From M0027 sp021713415 (lineage in GTDB: Bacteria > Pseudomonadota > Gammaproteobacteria > Francisellales > Francisellaceae): a stretch of 64,000 bases of DNA. The stretch spans positions 24,754 to 88,753 of the forward strand of contig JAKJJQ010000007.1 in NCBI GenBank assembly GCA_021713415.1, written 5' to 3'. Made by a program: the position numbers and the translations under genes. A model generated the notes under the pieces. It had not been told where the DNA came from, searched no databases, and saw nothing but the letters and a program-made list of their open reading frames with translations. Of this stretch, positions 1 through 8,840 are shown in pieces (positions within the stretch are counted from its first letter, which is position 1; each line of letters begins with the position of its first letter).

Positions 1-354
1 TTAGGTTTGGTTTTATTTATTGCCTTATTAGTCTATGGTATTCATATGGCATTTTATAATCAATATACAAACATCGGGGTTGTTAGCCCAACACATAGTA
101 GTATTGCGCAATTAGGTGAGTCAATGTATGCGCATTTTATCTATCCGTTTGAACTAGCTGGATTTGTATTACTAGCGGCAATGATCGCAGCGATTACTTT
201 AACCTTTAGAGGTAAGCGAAAAGGTAATAAATCAATTTCGCCATATAAGCAAATTCAAGTAAAAGCTAAAGGTAGAATACAAATGGTTAAGTTAGATGAT
301 TATCAATCAAACTTATCACTTAATAAAGACAAAAAAGGTGACCAAAATGATTGA
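1..354 (+). CDS. nuoJ: NADH-quinone oxidoreductase subunit J (5' end cut by window)
   Basis: C-terminal part of the NuoJ membrane subunit of complex I, which helps form the proton-translocating arm. The open frame runs through base 1, so the start lies outside the window. The visible part has a hydrophobic segment (residues FELAGFVLLAAMIAAITL) followed by a basic, hydrophilic tail, as expected for the last NuoJ helix. The call rests mainly on position directly before nuoK, whose start codon lies inside the end of this gene (8-base overlap), the usual translationally coupled nuo order. The tail after the last helix looks rather long and lysine-rich. Confidence 0.85.
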   Translation, partial: LGLVLFIALLVYGIHMAFYNQYTNIGVVSPTHSSIAQLGESMYAHFIYPFELAGFVLLAAMIAAITLTFRGKRKGNKSISPYKQIQVKAKGRIQMVKLDDYQSNLSLNKDKKGDQND

Positions 355-658
355 AATATCGTTAATGCATTATTTAATATTTAGCGGCATTATTTTTTGT
401 ATCGGTTTTTCAGGCGTTGTTATGAACCGTAAAAATTTACTGGTATTATTGATGTCAATTGAGTTGATGCTTTTAGCTGTTAATACTAATTTTGTCGCCT
501 TTTCACAATATATGCATAATCCAATTGGTGAAGTGTTTGTCTTTTTTATCTTAACGGTTGCAGCTGCTGAAGCAGCCATTGGACTTGCCATTATTGTTGC
601 GTACTTTAGAAGTCGCGGTAATATTTCTATTAGCAAACTAAATCAACTTAAGGGGTAG
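347..658 (+). CDS. nuoK: NADH-quinone oxidoreductase subunit K
   Basis: Small three-helix membrane subunit of complex I, 103 residues against about 100 in E. coli. The start at 347 is chosen because it gives the family length, has an AAGGTGA ribosome site just upstream, and overlaps the nuoJ stop; a longer frame starting at 296 would add 17 residues unlike NuoK. The two membrane glutamates important for proton transfer are present (E39 in MSIELMLL, E75 in AAAEAAIGLA). It is followed three bases later by nuoL, so it is part of the same transcript. Confidence 0.95.
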   Translation: MIEISLMHYLIFSGIIFCIGFSGVVMNRKNLLVLLMSIELMLLAVNTNFVAFSQYMHNPIGEVFVFFILTVAAAEAAIGLAIIVAYFRSRGNISISKLNQLKG

Positions 659-661
659 GCA

Positions 662-2665
662 ATGACGATAGAATTATTAGCCATTATAGTTGTTTTAGCA
701 CCATTAGTGGGTTCATTATTTGCTGGTTTATTAGGCAAACGCTTTGGTAAATTATCGGTTAATTTTGTTACCATTGGTATGATGACGGTTGCCACATTAG
801 GCTCGATTTTATTAGCTTATGAAGTATTAGCCAATGGTAGCTTATATCAAGCATTTTTAAATATTCACCCAAATACAACTTTTAATGTCTATGTTTGGGG
901 TTCAACGCTTGATTTAAATTTAAATGTTGGCTTTATTATTGATCCAATTACCATCTATATGATGGTTGTGGTGACTTTTGTGGCTACTTTAGTGCATGTC
1001 TATTCGATTGGTTATATGCATGATGACCCAGGCTATGCGCGTTTCTTTAGCTATATCTCTGGCTTTACCTTTGCCATGTTATGTCTTGTCATGGGTAATA
1101 ACTTTTTGATGTTATTTTTTGGTTGGGAAGGTGTTGGTCTTTTTTCCTATCTTTTAATTGGTTTTTGGTTTGATAAAGAAAGTGCTAACTATGCTTCTTT
1201 AAAAGCATTCATTGTTAACCGTATTGGTGATTTAGGCTTTTTATTAGGTATTGCTGTTGTTTTATATTATTTTAATAGTCTTGATTATTTAGTTGCGTTT
1301 AATTCAGTGAACCATTTAGCAGCTGAAAACCCAACGATTAATTTCCTAGGTATTCAATTTAATGGCATTACGTTAATGTGCGTCTTATTATTTATTGGTG
1401 CTATGGGTAAATCAGCACAAATACCATTACATATGTGGCTTGAAGGTTCTATGGAAGGTCCAACGCCAATCTCTGCTTTAATCCATGCTGCAACGATGGT
1501 TACAGCTGGTGTATTTATGGTTGCTCGATTATCACCTTTATTTGAGTTATCACAAGTTGCATTAAGTTTCATTTTAATTATTGGCTCGGCAACTTGCTTT
1601 TTTATGGGCCTATTGGCGATTGTGCAGATGGATATTAAGCGTGTGATTGCCTATTCGACACTTTCACAATTAGGCTATATGATGGCAGCACAAGGAGCAT
1701 CAGCGTTTTCAATTGGTTTGTTCCACTTGATGACACATGCTACATTTAAAGCCTTATTATTCTTGGCTGCAGGTTCAGTGATCATTGCCATGCATCATGA
1801 ACAGGATATGTCTAAGATGGGTGGTATGCGCCGTTATATGCCAGTAACTTATATTTGTATGCTAATTGGTGCCTTAGCGCTTGCAGCGATTCCACCGTTT
1901 GCCGGTTTTTATTCAAAAGATTTAATTATTGATGCAGTGACAGCTTCTAATATTCCTGGACATGATTTTGCAACAGTTATGGTAACAGCTTGTGCATTTG
2001 TTACAGCCTTTTATACTTTTAGGATGTTCTTTTATGTGTTTCATGGTAAAGAGCGAATTCCAACAGAGATTAAACCACATGTTAAAGAGTCACCTATTAG
2101 CGTATTATGCGCTTTAGTTTTACTGTCGCTTCCTGCAGCATTAGCAGGATATTTCTTCTTTGAATATGCATTACACCCACAAAGCTTTTTTGGCAATACC
2201 TTAGATATGTCACGTTATCCAGTTGTTGCAGAGTTAGCTAAAGAGGCATCGAATCAATCACCAGTTGATTTTCTTAAACATGCTATTTATACCTTGCCGT
2301 TTTGGCTGGCAATTTTAGGTGTTGTATTAGCTTATATCTGCTATGTTCTTGTACCGTCGATACCAAAATGGATTACAAGTTTTGCATTATTTAGACCCCT
2401 CTACTGGTTTATGGTTAAAAAGTATTTGGTTGATGATATTTTTGATAATCTATTTGGTCGAGGTACATGGCTTTTAGGTATGATTTTATGGCGCGTGGGT
2501 GATGTAATGATTATTGATAAAGGCATTGTTCATGGATCATCGGGCTTCTTTTATTTTACAGGTGGAAAAGTGAGGCGCTTACAAAGTGGTTACTTGTACC
2601 AATACACCTTTGTTATGATGATTGCATTAGTGGCCCTTCTCAGTTGGATGTATTTTATAAATTAA
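662..2665 (+). CDS. nuoL: NADH-quinone oxidoreductase subunit L
   Basis: Largest antiporter-like subunit of complex I, 667 residues with hydrophobic helices throughout. The N-terminal and central proton-antiporter domains are clear: E156 in the GWEGVG motif, a lysine in GAMGKSAQIPLHMWL and a further lysine in AGFYSKD correspond to the known proton-channel residues. The C-terminal part (about 560-667) contains the amphipathic lateral helix region and a last membrane segment. Ribosome site AAGGGG precedes ATG 662. It lies three bases after nuoK and 24 before nuoM, in operon order. Confidence 0.97.
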   Translation: MTIELLAIIVVLAPLVGSLFAGLLGKRFGKLSVNFVTIGMMTVATLGSILLAYEVLANGSLYQAFLNIHPNTTFNVYVWGSTLDLNLNVGFIIDPITIYMMVVVTFVATLVHVYSIGYMHDDPGYARFFSYISGFTFAMLCLVMGNNFLMLFFGWEGVGLFSYLLIGFWFDKESANYASLKAFIVNRIGDLGFLLGIAVVLYYFNSLDYLVAFNSVNHLAAENPTINFLGIQFNGITLMCVLLFIGAMGKSAQIPLHMWLEGSMEGPTPISALIHAATMVTAGVFMVARLSPLFELSQVALSFILIIGSATCFFMGLLAIVQMDIKRVIAYSTLSQLGYMMAAQGASAFSIGLFHLMTHATFKALLFLAAGSVIIAMHHEQDMSKMGGMRRYMPVTYICMLIGALALAAIPPFAGFYSKDLIIDAVTASNIPGHDFATVMVTACAFVTAFYTFRMFFYVFHGKERIPTEIKPHVKESPISVLCALVLLSLPAALAGYFFFEYALHPQSFFGNTLDMSRYPVVAELAKEASNQSPVDFLKHAIYTLPFWLAILGVVLAYICYVLVPSIPKWITSFALFRPLYWFMVKKYLVDDIFDNLFGRGTWLLGMILWRVGDVMIIDKGIVHGSSGFFYFTGGKVRRLQSGYLYQYTFVMMIALVALLSWMYFIN

Positions 2666-2689
2666 GCGCGCGAAAGAGGAATATCGTTC

Positions 2690-4249
2690 ATGTTTTATTT
2701 ATCTAATTTCTTTAATTGGTTGAATTTTCAACTGAGTTCAGAATTTGGCACCTTATTAGATATTTTAATTTGGTTACCAATTATCGGCGCTTTTGTTGTG
2801 ATGATGCTATTTAATAGTGATAAACGGGCATTAATTGCACGTTGGGTTGCCCTTATTTTTGCAGTAGTTACTTTTTTATTTAGTTTATTATTGTATATGA
2901 ATTTTAATGCTGAATCAGATAAGATGCAGTTTTTACAGAGTGTTAACTGGATTCCACTTCTTAATGCTAAGTATGCATTAGGTGTTGATGGCATTAGTGT
3001 TTTATTTATTATCTTAACCTCTTTTACAACCGTAATTATTATTCTTGGTGCTTGGAAAACAATTAATGTTAAAGTAGCACAACATATGACCATTTTCTTA
3101 ATGACCTGTGGGATTACCAACGGTGTATTTGCTGCTATGGATTCATTGTTATTTTATGTTTTCTGGGAAGCATCACTAATCCCTATGACGCTAGCAATTG
3201 GTATTTGGGGTGGCCAAAATCGTGTCTATGCAGCGATGAAATTTTTCTTGTATGCTTTTTTTGGCTCGGTTTTTATGCTAATCGCAATTTTATATCTGCA
3301 TGCGCAGACTGATTCGTTTATGATTCAAGATTTTTATAATTTGAATTTGCCGGTGGAAGTACAATGGATGCTAACGCTTGCCTTTTGGATTGCATTTGCT
3401 GTTAAAGTGCCGATGTGGCCTGTACATACTTGGCTGCCAGATGCACATACCGAAGCGCCAGCGGGTGGTTCGGTTGTTTTAGCCGCTTTAATGTTAAAGA
3501 TGGGTGCTTATGGTTTTATTCGTTTTTCATTACCGATGTTTCCTGAAATTCATATGACAATTGATGAGTTTTTAATTATTTTATCGTTGATTGCTATTGT
3601 ATATGTCGGCATTGCTTCAATCGTTCAAAAAGATGCAAAACGTTTAATTGCTTACTCTTCTATCTCTCATATGGGAATTGTCACCTTAGGTATTTTTTCA
3701 GTCTTTTTGATTTTTGTTAAAACAGGGCATAGTGATTCTGCACTATTAGGTGTCCAGGGTGCTGTCTTTCAAATGATCGCCCATGCATTTTCATCGGGTG
3801 GATTATTTATCGGTGTTAGCTTCTTATCAGCAAGAATGAAAACAAGAATGATTGATGACTATCAAGGTGTCGCTTTTTCAATGCCAATATTTGCAGCGTT
3901 TTTTATGCTTTTCTGTATGGCAAATGTAGGTTTACCTGGTACCAGTGGTTTTGTCGGTGAGTTTTTAGTAATTTTAGGCGTCTTTAAAGCCTCACCTTTA
4001 TTGGCATTAATCGCAGGGCTTACTTTGATATTAGCACCGGCGTATACGCTTTGGATGTATAAGCGCGTTATTTTTGGTAAAGTTAGAAATCCTAAAATTG
4101 CTGCTATGAAAGATATTAGTGGCGTGGAAATTCTGGTTTTTGTTTTATTAGCCATACCAACTATTTGGTTTGGTATTTATCCGGAGCCGATTCTGCATTT
4201 ATCACAAGCAGCATCAAACGGATTCATTCAATATTTAAACATACATTAA
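2690..4249 (+). CDS. nuoM: NADH-quinone oxidoreductase subunit M
   Basis: Second antiporter-like subunit of complex I, 519 residues and about 14 hydrophobic segments. The channel glutamate is E160 in FYVFWEASLIPM, and the central lysine sits in FAVKVPMWPVHTWLPD near residue 240, both hallmarks of NuoM. A good ribosome site (GAAAGAGGA) precedes ATG 2690. It is flanked by nuoL and nuoN with short gaps, so co-transcription is expected. Nothing unusual in length or key residues. Confidence 0.97.
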   Translation: MFYLSNFFNWLNFQLSSEFGTLLDILIWLPIIGAFVVMMLFNSDKRALIARWVALIFAVVTFLFSLLLYMNFNAESDKMQFLQSVNWIPLLNAKYALGVDGISVLFIILTSFTTVIIILGAWKTINVKVAQHMTIFLMTCGITNGVFAAMDSLLFYVFWEASLIPMTLAIGIWGGQNRVYAAMKFFLYAFFGSVFMLIAILYLHAQTDSFMIQDFYNLNLPVEVQWMLTLAFWIAFAVKVPMWPVHTWLPDAHTEAPAGGSVVLAALMLKMGAYGFIRFSLPMFPEIHMTIDEFLIILSLIAIVYVGIASIVQKDAKRLIAYSSISHMGIVTLGIFSVFLIFVKTGHSDSALLGVQGAVFQMIAHAFSSGGLFIGVSFLSARMKTRMIDDYQGVAFSMPIFAAFFMLFCMANVGLPGTSGFVGEFLVILGVFKASPLLALIAGLTLILAPAYTLWMYKRVIFGKVRNPKIAAMKDISGVEILVFVLLAIPTIWFGIYPEPILHLSQAASNGFIQYLNIH

Positions 4250-4261
4250 AGGATCGTTGTG

Positions 4262-5716
4262 ATGGGCTTAGATTCACTACAAACCTGGGTAGCATTAATA
4301 CCAGAGATTGTATTAGCTATAATGATATTAATCATATTACTTGCAGATATATTTTTAGCTAAATTTTGCCGCCATATTGCCTATGGCTTATCGCAATTGA
4401 CTCTAATTGCAGTATTTATCGTTAGTTGGATTTTTATTCAAGATGATCTAAGTGGCACATTTTTAAATGGCCAATTACATGTTAGCTCATTAACCTTATT
4501 ATTATCTATGGTTGTTTATATTTGTAATTTTCTTGTCTTTGTCTATTCAAGAAAATATATAGAAGACCATGATATGATGAAGCTTGAATATTATCTTTTA
4601 AGCTTATTATCAACACTTGGTGCTGTTGTTTTAATTAAGTCAATGAGTTTAATTACAGTTTTTATTGGCCTTGAATTATTATCTTTACCATTATATGCAA
4701 TGATTGGAATGCGCCGTGGTTATGCCCAAGGTGGTGAGGCTTCAATTAAATACTTTGTTACAGGTGCTGTTGCTACAGCAGTATTACTCTACGGTATGTC
4801 ATTTGTTTATGGATTAACAGGCAGCTTAGATATTCAAACCATCGCATTGAAATTAGCACAAGCTTCGAGTCAATATCAGTTAATTATTCTATTTTCAATG
4901 GTATTTTTTATTCTTGCTTTTGCTTTTAAATTAGGTGCAGCGCCTTTTCATATGTGGCTACCTGATGTCTATGATGGTTCACCAAATGCAGTAACAGCTT
5001 ATCTTGCTTCGGTACCGAAAGTTGCAGGTTATGCCATGCTTGTGATTCTGATGCATGATTTGATGAGAAGCTTTAGTCAGTATTGGTCTGAAATTTTAAT
5101 GATAATGGGTATTTTATCGATTGTTATTGGTAATACAGCGGCTTTGGTTCAGAAGAATTTAAAACGCATGATTGGTTATTCGACCATTGCTCATGTTGGT
5201 TTTGTCTTTTTAGCTTTATCAGTTGATACAGATGGTAGTATGAGTTTAGGCTCAGCATTGTATTATATGATTGTTTATGTCATAAACGCAGTTGCTGTTT
5301 TTGGTATTATCATGATCTTATCAAAATCAGGTTTTGAAGCAGAAAATTTAAATGATTTTGCAGGTTTAAACCAACGAAATTCTTGGCTTGCATTTTTAAT
5401 GTTAATTCTATTTTTGTCCTTAGCTGGTATTCCACCATTGGCAGGTTTTACCATTAAACTATTAGTGATTAATACGCTAGTACATTCAGGTGCTTACTAC
5501 TTAGCAGTATTTGCTTTGATTATGTCAGTAGTCGGTGCATTTTACTATTTACGTGTTATTCGTGTGGTTTACTTTGAAAAGCCAACCTTAACCGATGCGG
5601 TGCCTGTGCGCTTGGATGCACAAATAGCTGTATCGATTAATTGTGTTGCAATTTTATTTTTTGGTATTGCACCTTATTATACTATGAACTTAATTCGTTT
5701 GATTTATCAATATTAA
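4262..5716 (+). CDS. nuoN: NADH-quinone oxidoreductase subunit N
   Basis: Third antiporter-like subunit and last gene of the complex I operon, 484 residues. The conserved segment LGAAPFHMWLPDVYDGSP and a glutamate in FIGLELLSLPLYAM match NuoN. ATG 4262 is preferred over the adjoining GTG 4259 because the AAAGGA site at 4248-4253 is then spaced about eight bases from the start. The stop is followed by only 25 bases before the polysaccharide locus, and I see no hairpin terminator there, so read-through of the respiratory operon into the next gene is possible. Confidence 0.96.
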   Translation: MGLDSLQTWVALIPEIVLAIMILIILLADIFLAKFCRHIAYGLSQLTLIAVFIVSWIFIQDDLSGTFLNGQLHVSSLTLLLSMVVYICNFLVFVYSRKYIEDHDMMKLEYYLLSLLSTLGAVVLIKSMSLITVFIGLELLSLPLYAMIGMRRGYAQGGEASIKYFVTGAVATAVLLYGMSFVYGLTGSLDIQTIALKLAQASSQYQLIILFSMVFFILAFAFKLGAAPFHMWLPDVYDGSPNAVTAYLASVPKVAGYAMLVILMHDLMRSFSQYWSEILMIMGILSIVIGNTAALVQKNLKRMIGYSTIAHVGFVFLALSVDTDGSMSLGSALYYMIVYVINAVAVFGIIMILSKSGFEAENLNDFAGLNQRNSWLAFLMLILFLSLAGIPPLAGFTIKLLVINTLVHSGAYYLAVFALIMSVVGAFYYLRVIRVVYFEKPTLTDAVPVRLDAQIAVSINCVAILFFGIAPYYTMNLIRLIYQY

Positions 5717-5741
5717 TTAAATTCATGGTGTAAGGGTTTAG

Positions 5742-6953
5742 ATGAATAAGTCTTCAGTTTTAATTTTTATTTTAGAATTGGCCATTTTTATTGGCTTTAT
5801 GTTGGTTTATCAGACCCACTTTGGACTTAGCCAAGAAAGTCGAGTATTCTTGATCGCAATTTTCTCATTTAGTTGGTTATTTCGTTATCAACGTTCTGTG
5901 ATGTTACTTGAGTATTATACTCATGTCATTATGGTGCTTGTACTTTTTGTCGTGATTATTGTTTTAGTAACACTAACGCTTGATCGTAGTAGTCATGTAT
6001 TTATCGTAGGTATAACTACAATTATTAGTTGGTTTTTTGTCGTTTGTATTGCAAGGTTTGCGATTATTTATGCGTTTGGCCACCCTTATAAAATTATTAT
6101 TCACCCCGATATATTAGATGAAGTTGCTTTAAGTTATAAAATAAAGTTAATTACAAAAGCAAAAGTAACTGAAAATGACTTAAAGGAAGCACAAGCGATT
6201 ATTATTGATAAAAAATATCCTTATCAAAAAGACTGGGAGCAGTTAATTCTACATGCCAGCCAACATGATATTCCTGTTTTAACGGTGGGTACTTATGAAG
6301 AATTAATAGAACAACGCTTATCATTAGATCAATTAAATGAAAACTGGATGTATGCAGGGTTTAGTATTCCACTATGGTATCGATGGTTTAAAGGGGTGAT
6401 AGAATTTCTATTTGCACTTGTGTTATTGCCATTATTATTGTTAATTTTTATTGTTGTTGCTGTCATTATTTTAATTACCATGGGGCGGCCTATTTTATAC
6501 ACTCAGTACCGTATGGGCTTAAATAATAGACCATTTAAAGTTTATAAATTTCGTTCGATGATTCAAAATGCTGATAAAGAAGGTGAGACAGAAGATTCAG
6601 ATCAAAGAATTACAACCTTTGGTCAGCTAATACGTAAATTTCGTATCGATGAATTACCACAATTTATCAATATTTTAAAAGGTGATATGAGTTTAATTGG
6701 ACCAAGACCTGAATGGATAGAAACAGCTCAACAATTTGAAAAAGACATTCCTTTATATCGATTACGCCATATAATAAAACCAGGTATCACTGGCTGGGCA
6801 CAAGTCACCCAAGGTCATGCAATTGGTGCTGAAGGTAATTTTAAAAAGCTGCAATATGATTTATATTATGTCAAACACTATTCATTGATTATGGATTTAC
6901 GTATTGTATTAAAAACAATATATATCATTATCACTGGCTTTGGGGCGAAATAA
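5742..6953 (+). CDS. Undecaprenyl-phosphate sugar-1-phosphate transferase (initiating transferase)
   Basis: Likely initiates repeat-unit synthesis by moving a sugar-1-phosphate from a nucleotide sugar onto undecaprenyl phosphate at the inner membrane. The 403-residue protein has several N-terminal membrane segments (about 7-23, 33-48, 62-82, 90-112), a soluble middle part, a membrane segment at about 217-247, and a C-terminal bacterial sugar transferase domain (PF02397) with KFRSM (269-273), RKFRIDELPQ (298-307) and GPRPE (320-324). It is shorter than the 460-490 residues of many WbaP-type enzymes because the middle region is compact. The donor sugar cannot be read from the sequence. First gene of the polysaccharide locus and the only initiating transferase seen. 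Confidence 0.9.
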   Translation: MNKSSVLIFILELAIFIGFMLVYQTHFGLSQESRVFLIAIFSFSWLFRYQRSVMLLEYYTHVIMVLVLFVVIIVLVTLTLDRSSHVFIVGITTIISWFFVVCIARFAIIYAFGHPYKIIIHPDILDEVALSYKIKLITKAKVTENDLKEAQAIIIDKKYPYQKDWEQLILHASQHDIPVLTVGTYEELIEQRLSLDQLNENWMYAGFSIPLWYRWFKGVIEFLFALVLLPLLLLIFIVVAVIILITMGRPILYTQYRMGLNNRPFKVYKFRSMIQNADKEGETEDSDQRITTFGQLIRKFRIDELPQFINILKGDMSLIGPRPEWIETAQQFEKDIPLYRLRHIIKPGITGWAQVTQGHAIGAEGNFKKLQYDLYYVKHYSLIMDLRIVLKTIYIIITGFGAK

Positions 6954-6988
6954 TTAGATAGTAAGAATATATAAAGGGTTATACAAAG

Positions 6989-7765
6989 ATGAAAGCAGTA
7001 ATTTTAGCAGGTGGCTTAGGTACACGGCTAAGTGAAGAAACAGCACTAAAACCAAAACCTATGGTTCAAATTGGAGGTATGCCAATTTTATGGCATATCA
7101 TGAAAATTTATTCTCACTATGGAATTAATGAGTTTATCATATGCTTGGGGTATAAAGGCTATGTGATAAAGGAATACTTTGCTAATTATTTTCTGCATAT
7201 GTCAGATGTGACATTTTGTATGCAAAGTAATGAAATGAAAGTACACAGTAAAAATGCAGAGCCCTGGCAAGTGACATTAGTCGATACAGGCCATAATAGC
7301 ATGACTGGTGGACGCTTAAAGCGAGTACGAGACTATCTTGAAAATGAAGATTGCTTTTGTTTTACCTATGGCGATGGTGTTGCTGATATTGATTTAAAAG
7401 CATTAATAGAGACTCATAAACAAGAAAATCGTCTATCAACGGTTACAGCTGTGCAGCCAGCAGGACGTTTTGGTGCTTTAGACTTTAGCGCAAATCAGGT
7501 ATTAAATTTTAAAGAAAAACCTAGGGGCGATGGTTCTTGGATTAATGGTGGTTTTTTTATTCTATCGCCGAAGGTGATTGATTATATTGATGGTGATGAA
7601 ACTATCTGGGAGCAAGAACCCATGCAAAAATTAGCACAATCAGGCCAGATGAGCTGTTATTTTCATGAGGGTTTTTGGCAGCCAATGGATACTTTACGTG
7701 AAAAGCATTTATTAGAGAAGTTATGGCAGTCAGGTCAAGCGCCGTGGAAGCTGTGGCATGAATAA
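6989..7765 (+). CDS. rfbF: Glucose-1-phosphate cytidylyltransferase
   Basis: Makes CDP-glucose from CTP and glucose-1-phosphate, the first step to CDP-linked 6-deoxy and 3,6-dideoxy sugars. At 258 residues it has the family length. The N-terminal nucleotide-binding motif LAGGLGTRL is at residues 6-14, followed by KPKPM, and FTYGDGVADID supplies the metal-binding aspartates. It overlaps rfbG by eight bases, the usual arrangement of this pair. The adjacent CDP-glucose dehydratase makes a CTP-specific function far more likely than a dTTP or UTP one. Confidence 0.95.
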   Translation: MKAVILAGGLGTRLSEETALKPKPMVQIGGMPILWHIMKIYSHYGINEFIICLGYKGYVIKEYFANYFLHMSDVTFCMQSNEMKVHSKNAEPWQVTLVDTGHNSMTGGRLKRVRDYLENEDCFCFTYGDGVADIDLKALIETHKQENRLSTVTAVQPAGRFGALDFSANQVLNFKEKPRGDGSWINGGFFILSPKVIDYIDGDETIWEQEPMQKLAQSGQMSCYFHEGFWQPMDTLREKHLLEKLWQSGQAPWKLWHE

Positions 7766-8828
7766 GCTATTCTGGAAAGATAAAAAAGTACTTGTTACTG
7801 GGCATACTGGTTTTAAAGGTGTTTGGCTATCCTTATGGTTAAAGGAGCTTGGGGCTAATGTCTATGGTTATGCACTAAAACCCAATACAACACCCTCTAT
7901 GTTTGAACTTTTTAATATGTCATCTAAGATAGACCATCATATTGGAGACGTTTGTGATTTTGCGGCTTTTAAAGCGCGTATTAGTCAAGTACAACCAGAG
8001 ATTATCATTCATATGGCAGCTCAGCCACTTGTTAGATATTCCTATCAACACCCAATAGAAACCTATCAGACTAATGTTATGGGTACGGTTCATTTGTTTG
8101 AAGCAGTTCGTGGCTGTCCATCGGTTAAAGTGGTTGTTAATGTTACGACAGATAAATGCTATGAGAATAAAGAATGGCAGTGGGGGTATCGAGAAAATGA
8201 GCCACTAGGGGGATATGACCCTTATAGTAATAGTAAGGCTTGCTCTGAATTGGTAACTTCAGCTTATCGAAGCTCATTTTTTAATCCACAAGAAATTGAT
8301 TTACATAACAAAGCGATTGCTAGTGTTAGAGCTGGTAATGTGATTGGAGGTGGAGACTGGGCAGAAGATCGCCTAATTCCAGATATAATCCAATCATTTA
8401 TCCAAGATAAACCAGTGATTATTAGAAATCCAAAAGCAGTTAGACCTTGGCAGCATGTACTTGAACCTTTATCAGGCTATTTGTTGTTAGCTGAAAAATT
8501 ATGGCATAAACCAGTTGAGTATGCATCCAGTTGGAATTTTGGACCTTGTGATGATGATGTAAAGCCTGTTGAGTATCTCGTTGATTATTTAGCAACTCAC
8601 TGGAATAAACCTTGTCAATGGCATATCGATGAATCTGCTCAGCCACATGAAGCAAATTATTTGAAGTTAGATATTTCAAAGGCAAGAGCATATTTAAATT
8701 GGCAGCCTCGATGGACAATTAATAAAGCGTTAGATCAGATTATAAAGTGGTATTTGGCTTATACTTGCGATGATGACATACTTGCGTTAACATTGGCTCA
8801 AATCAACAGTTTTGAAACAAAAAATTAG
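7758..8828 (+). CDS. rfbG: CDP-glucose 4,6-dehydratase
   Basis: NAD-dependent extended SDR that converts CDP-glucose into CDP-4-keto-6-deoxyglucose. The 356-residue protein has the nucleotide motif GHTGFKG (15-21), a catalytic threonine in NVTTDKCY (about 128-135) and the active YSNSK with Y156 and K160. The sequence PLGGYDPYSNSK is typical of RfbG. Its start lies inside the end of rfbF, so the two are translationally coupled. The product is the branch point for the next three genes. Confidence 0.95.
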   Translation: MNKLFWKDKKVLVTGHTGFKGVWLSLWLKELGANVYGYALKPNTTPSMFELFNMSSKIDHHIGDVCDFAAFKARISQVQPEIIIHMAAQPLVRYSYQHPIETYQTNVMGTVHLFEAVRGCPSVKVVVNVTTDKCYENKEWQWGYRENEPLGGYDPYSNSKACSELVTSAYRSSFFNPQEIDLHNKAIASVRAGNVIGGGDWAEDRLIPDIIQSFIQDKPVIIRNPKAVRPWQHVLEPLSGYLLLAEKLWHKPVEYASSWNFGPCDDDVKPVEYLVDYLATHWNKPCQWHIDESAQPHEANYLKLDISKARAYLNWQPRWTINKALDQIIKWYLAYTCDDDILALTLAQINSFETKN

Positions 8829-8840
8829 GCTTAAAGTAGA

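Noticed and set aside
2728..3120. Minus-strand open frame of 130 codons inside nuoM, and similar antisense frames throughout
   Set aside because: Lies wholly opposite a conserved gene, has no ribosome site and no recognisable protein; an AT-rich shadow frame.
5717..5741. JUMPstart/ops antitermination element before the polysaccharide locus
   Set aside because: No GGCGGTAG-type sequence found here or in the gap at 16495-16753.
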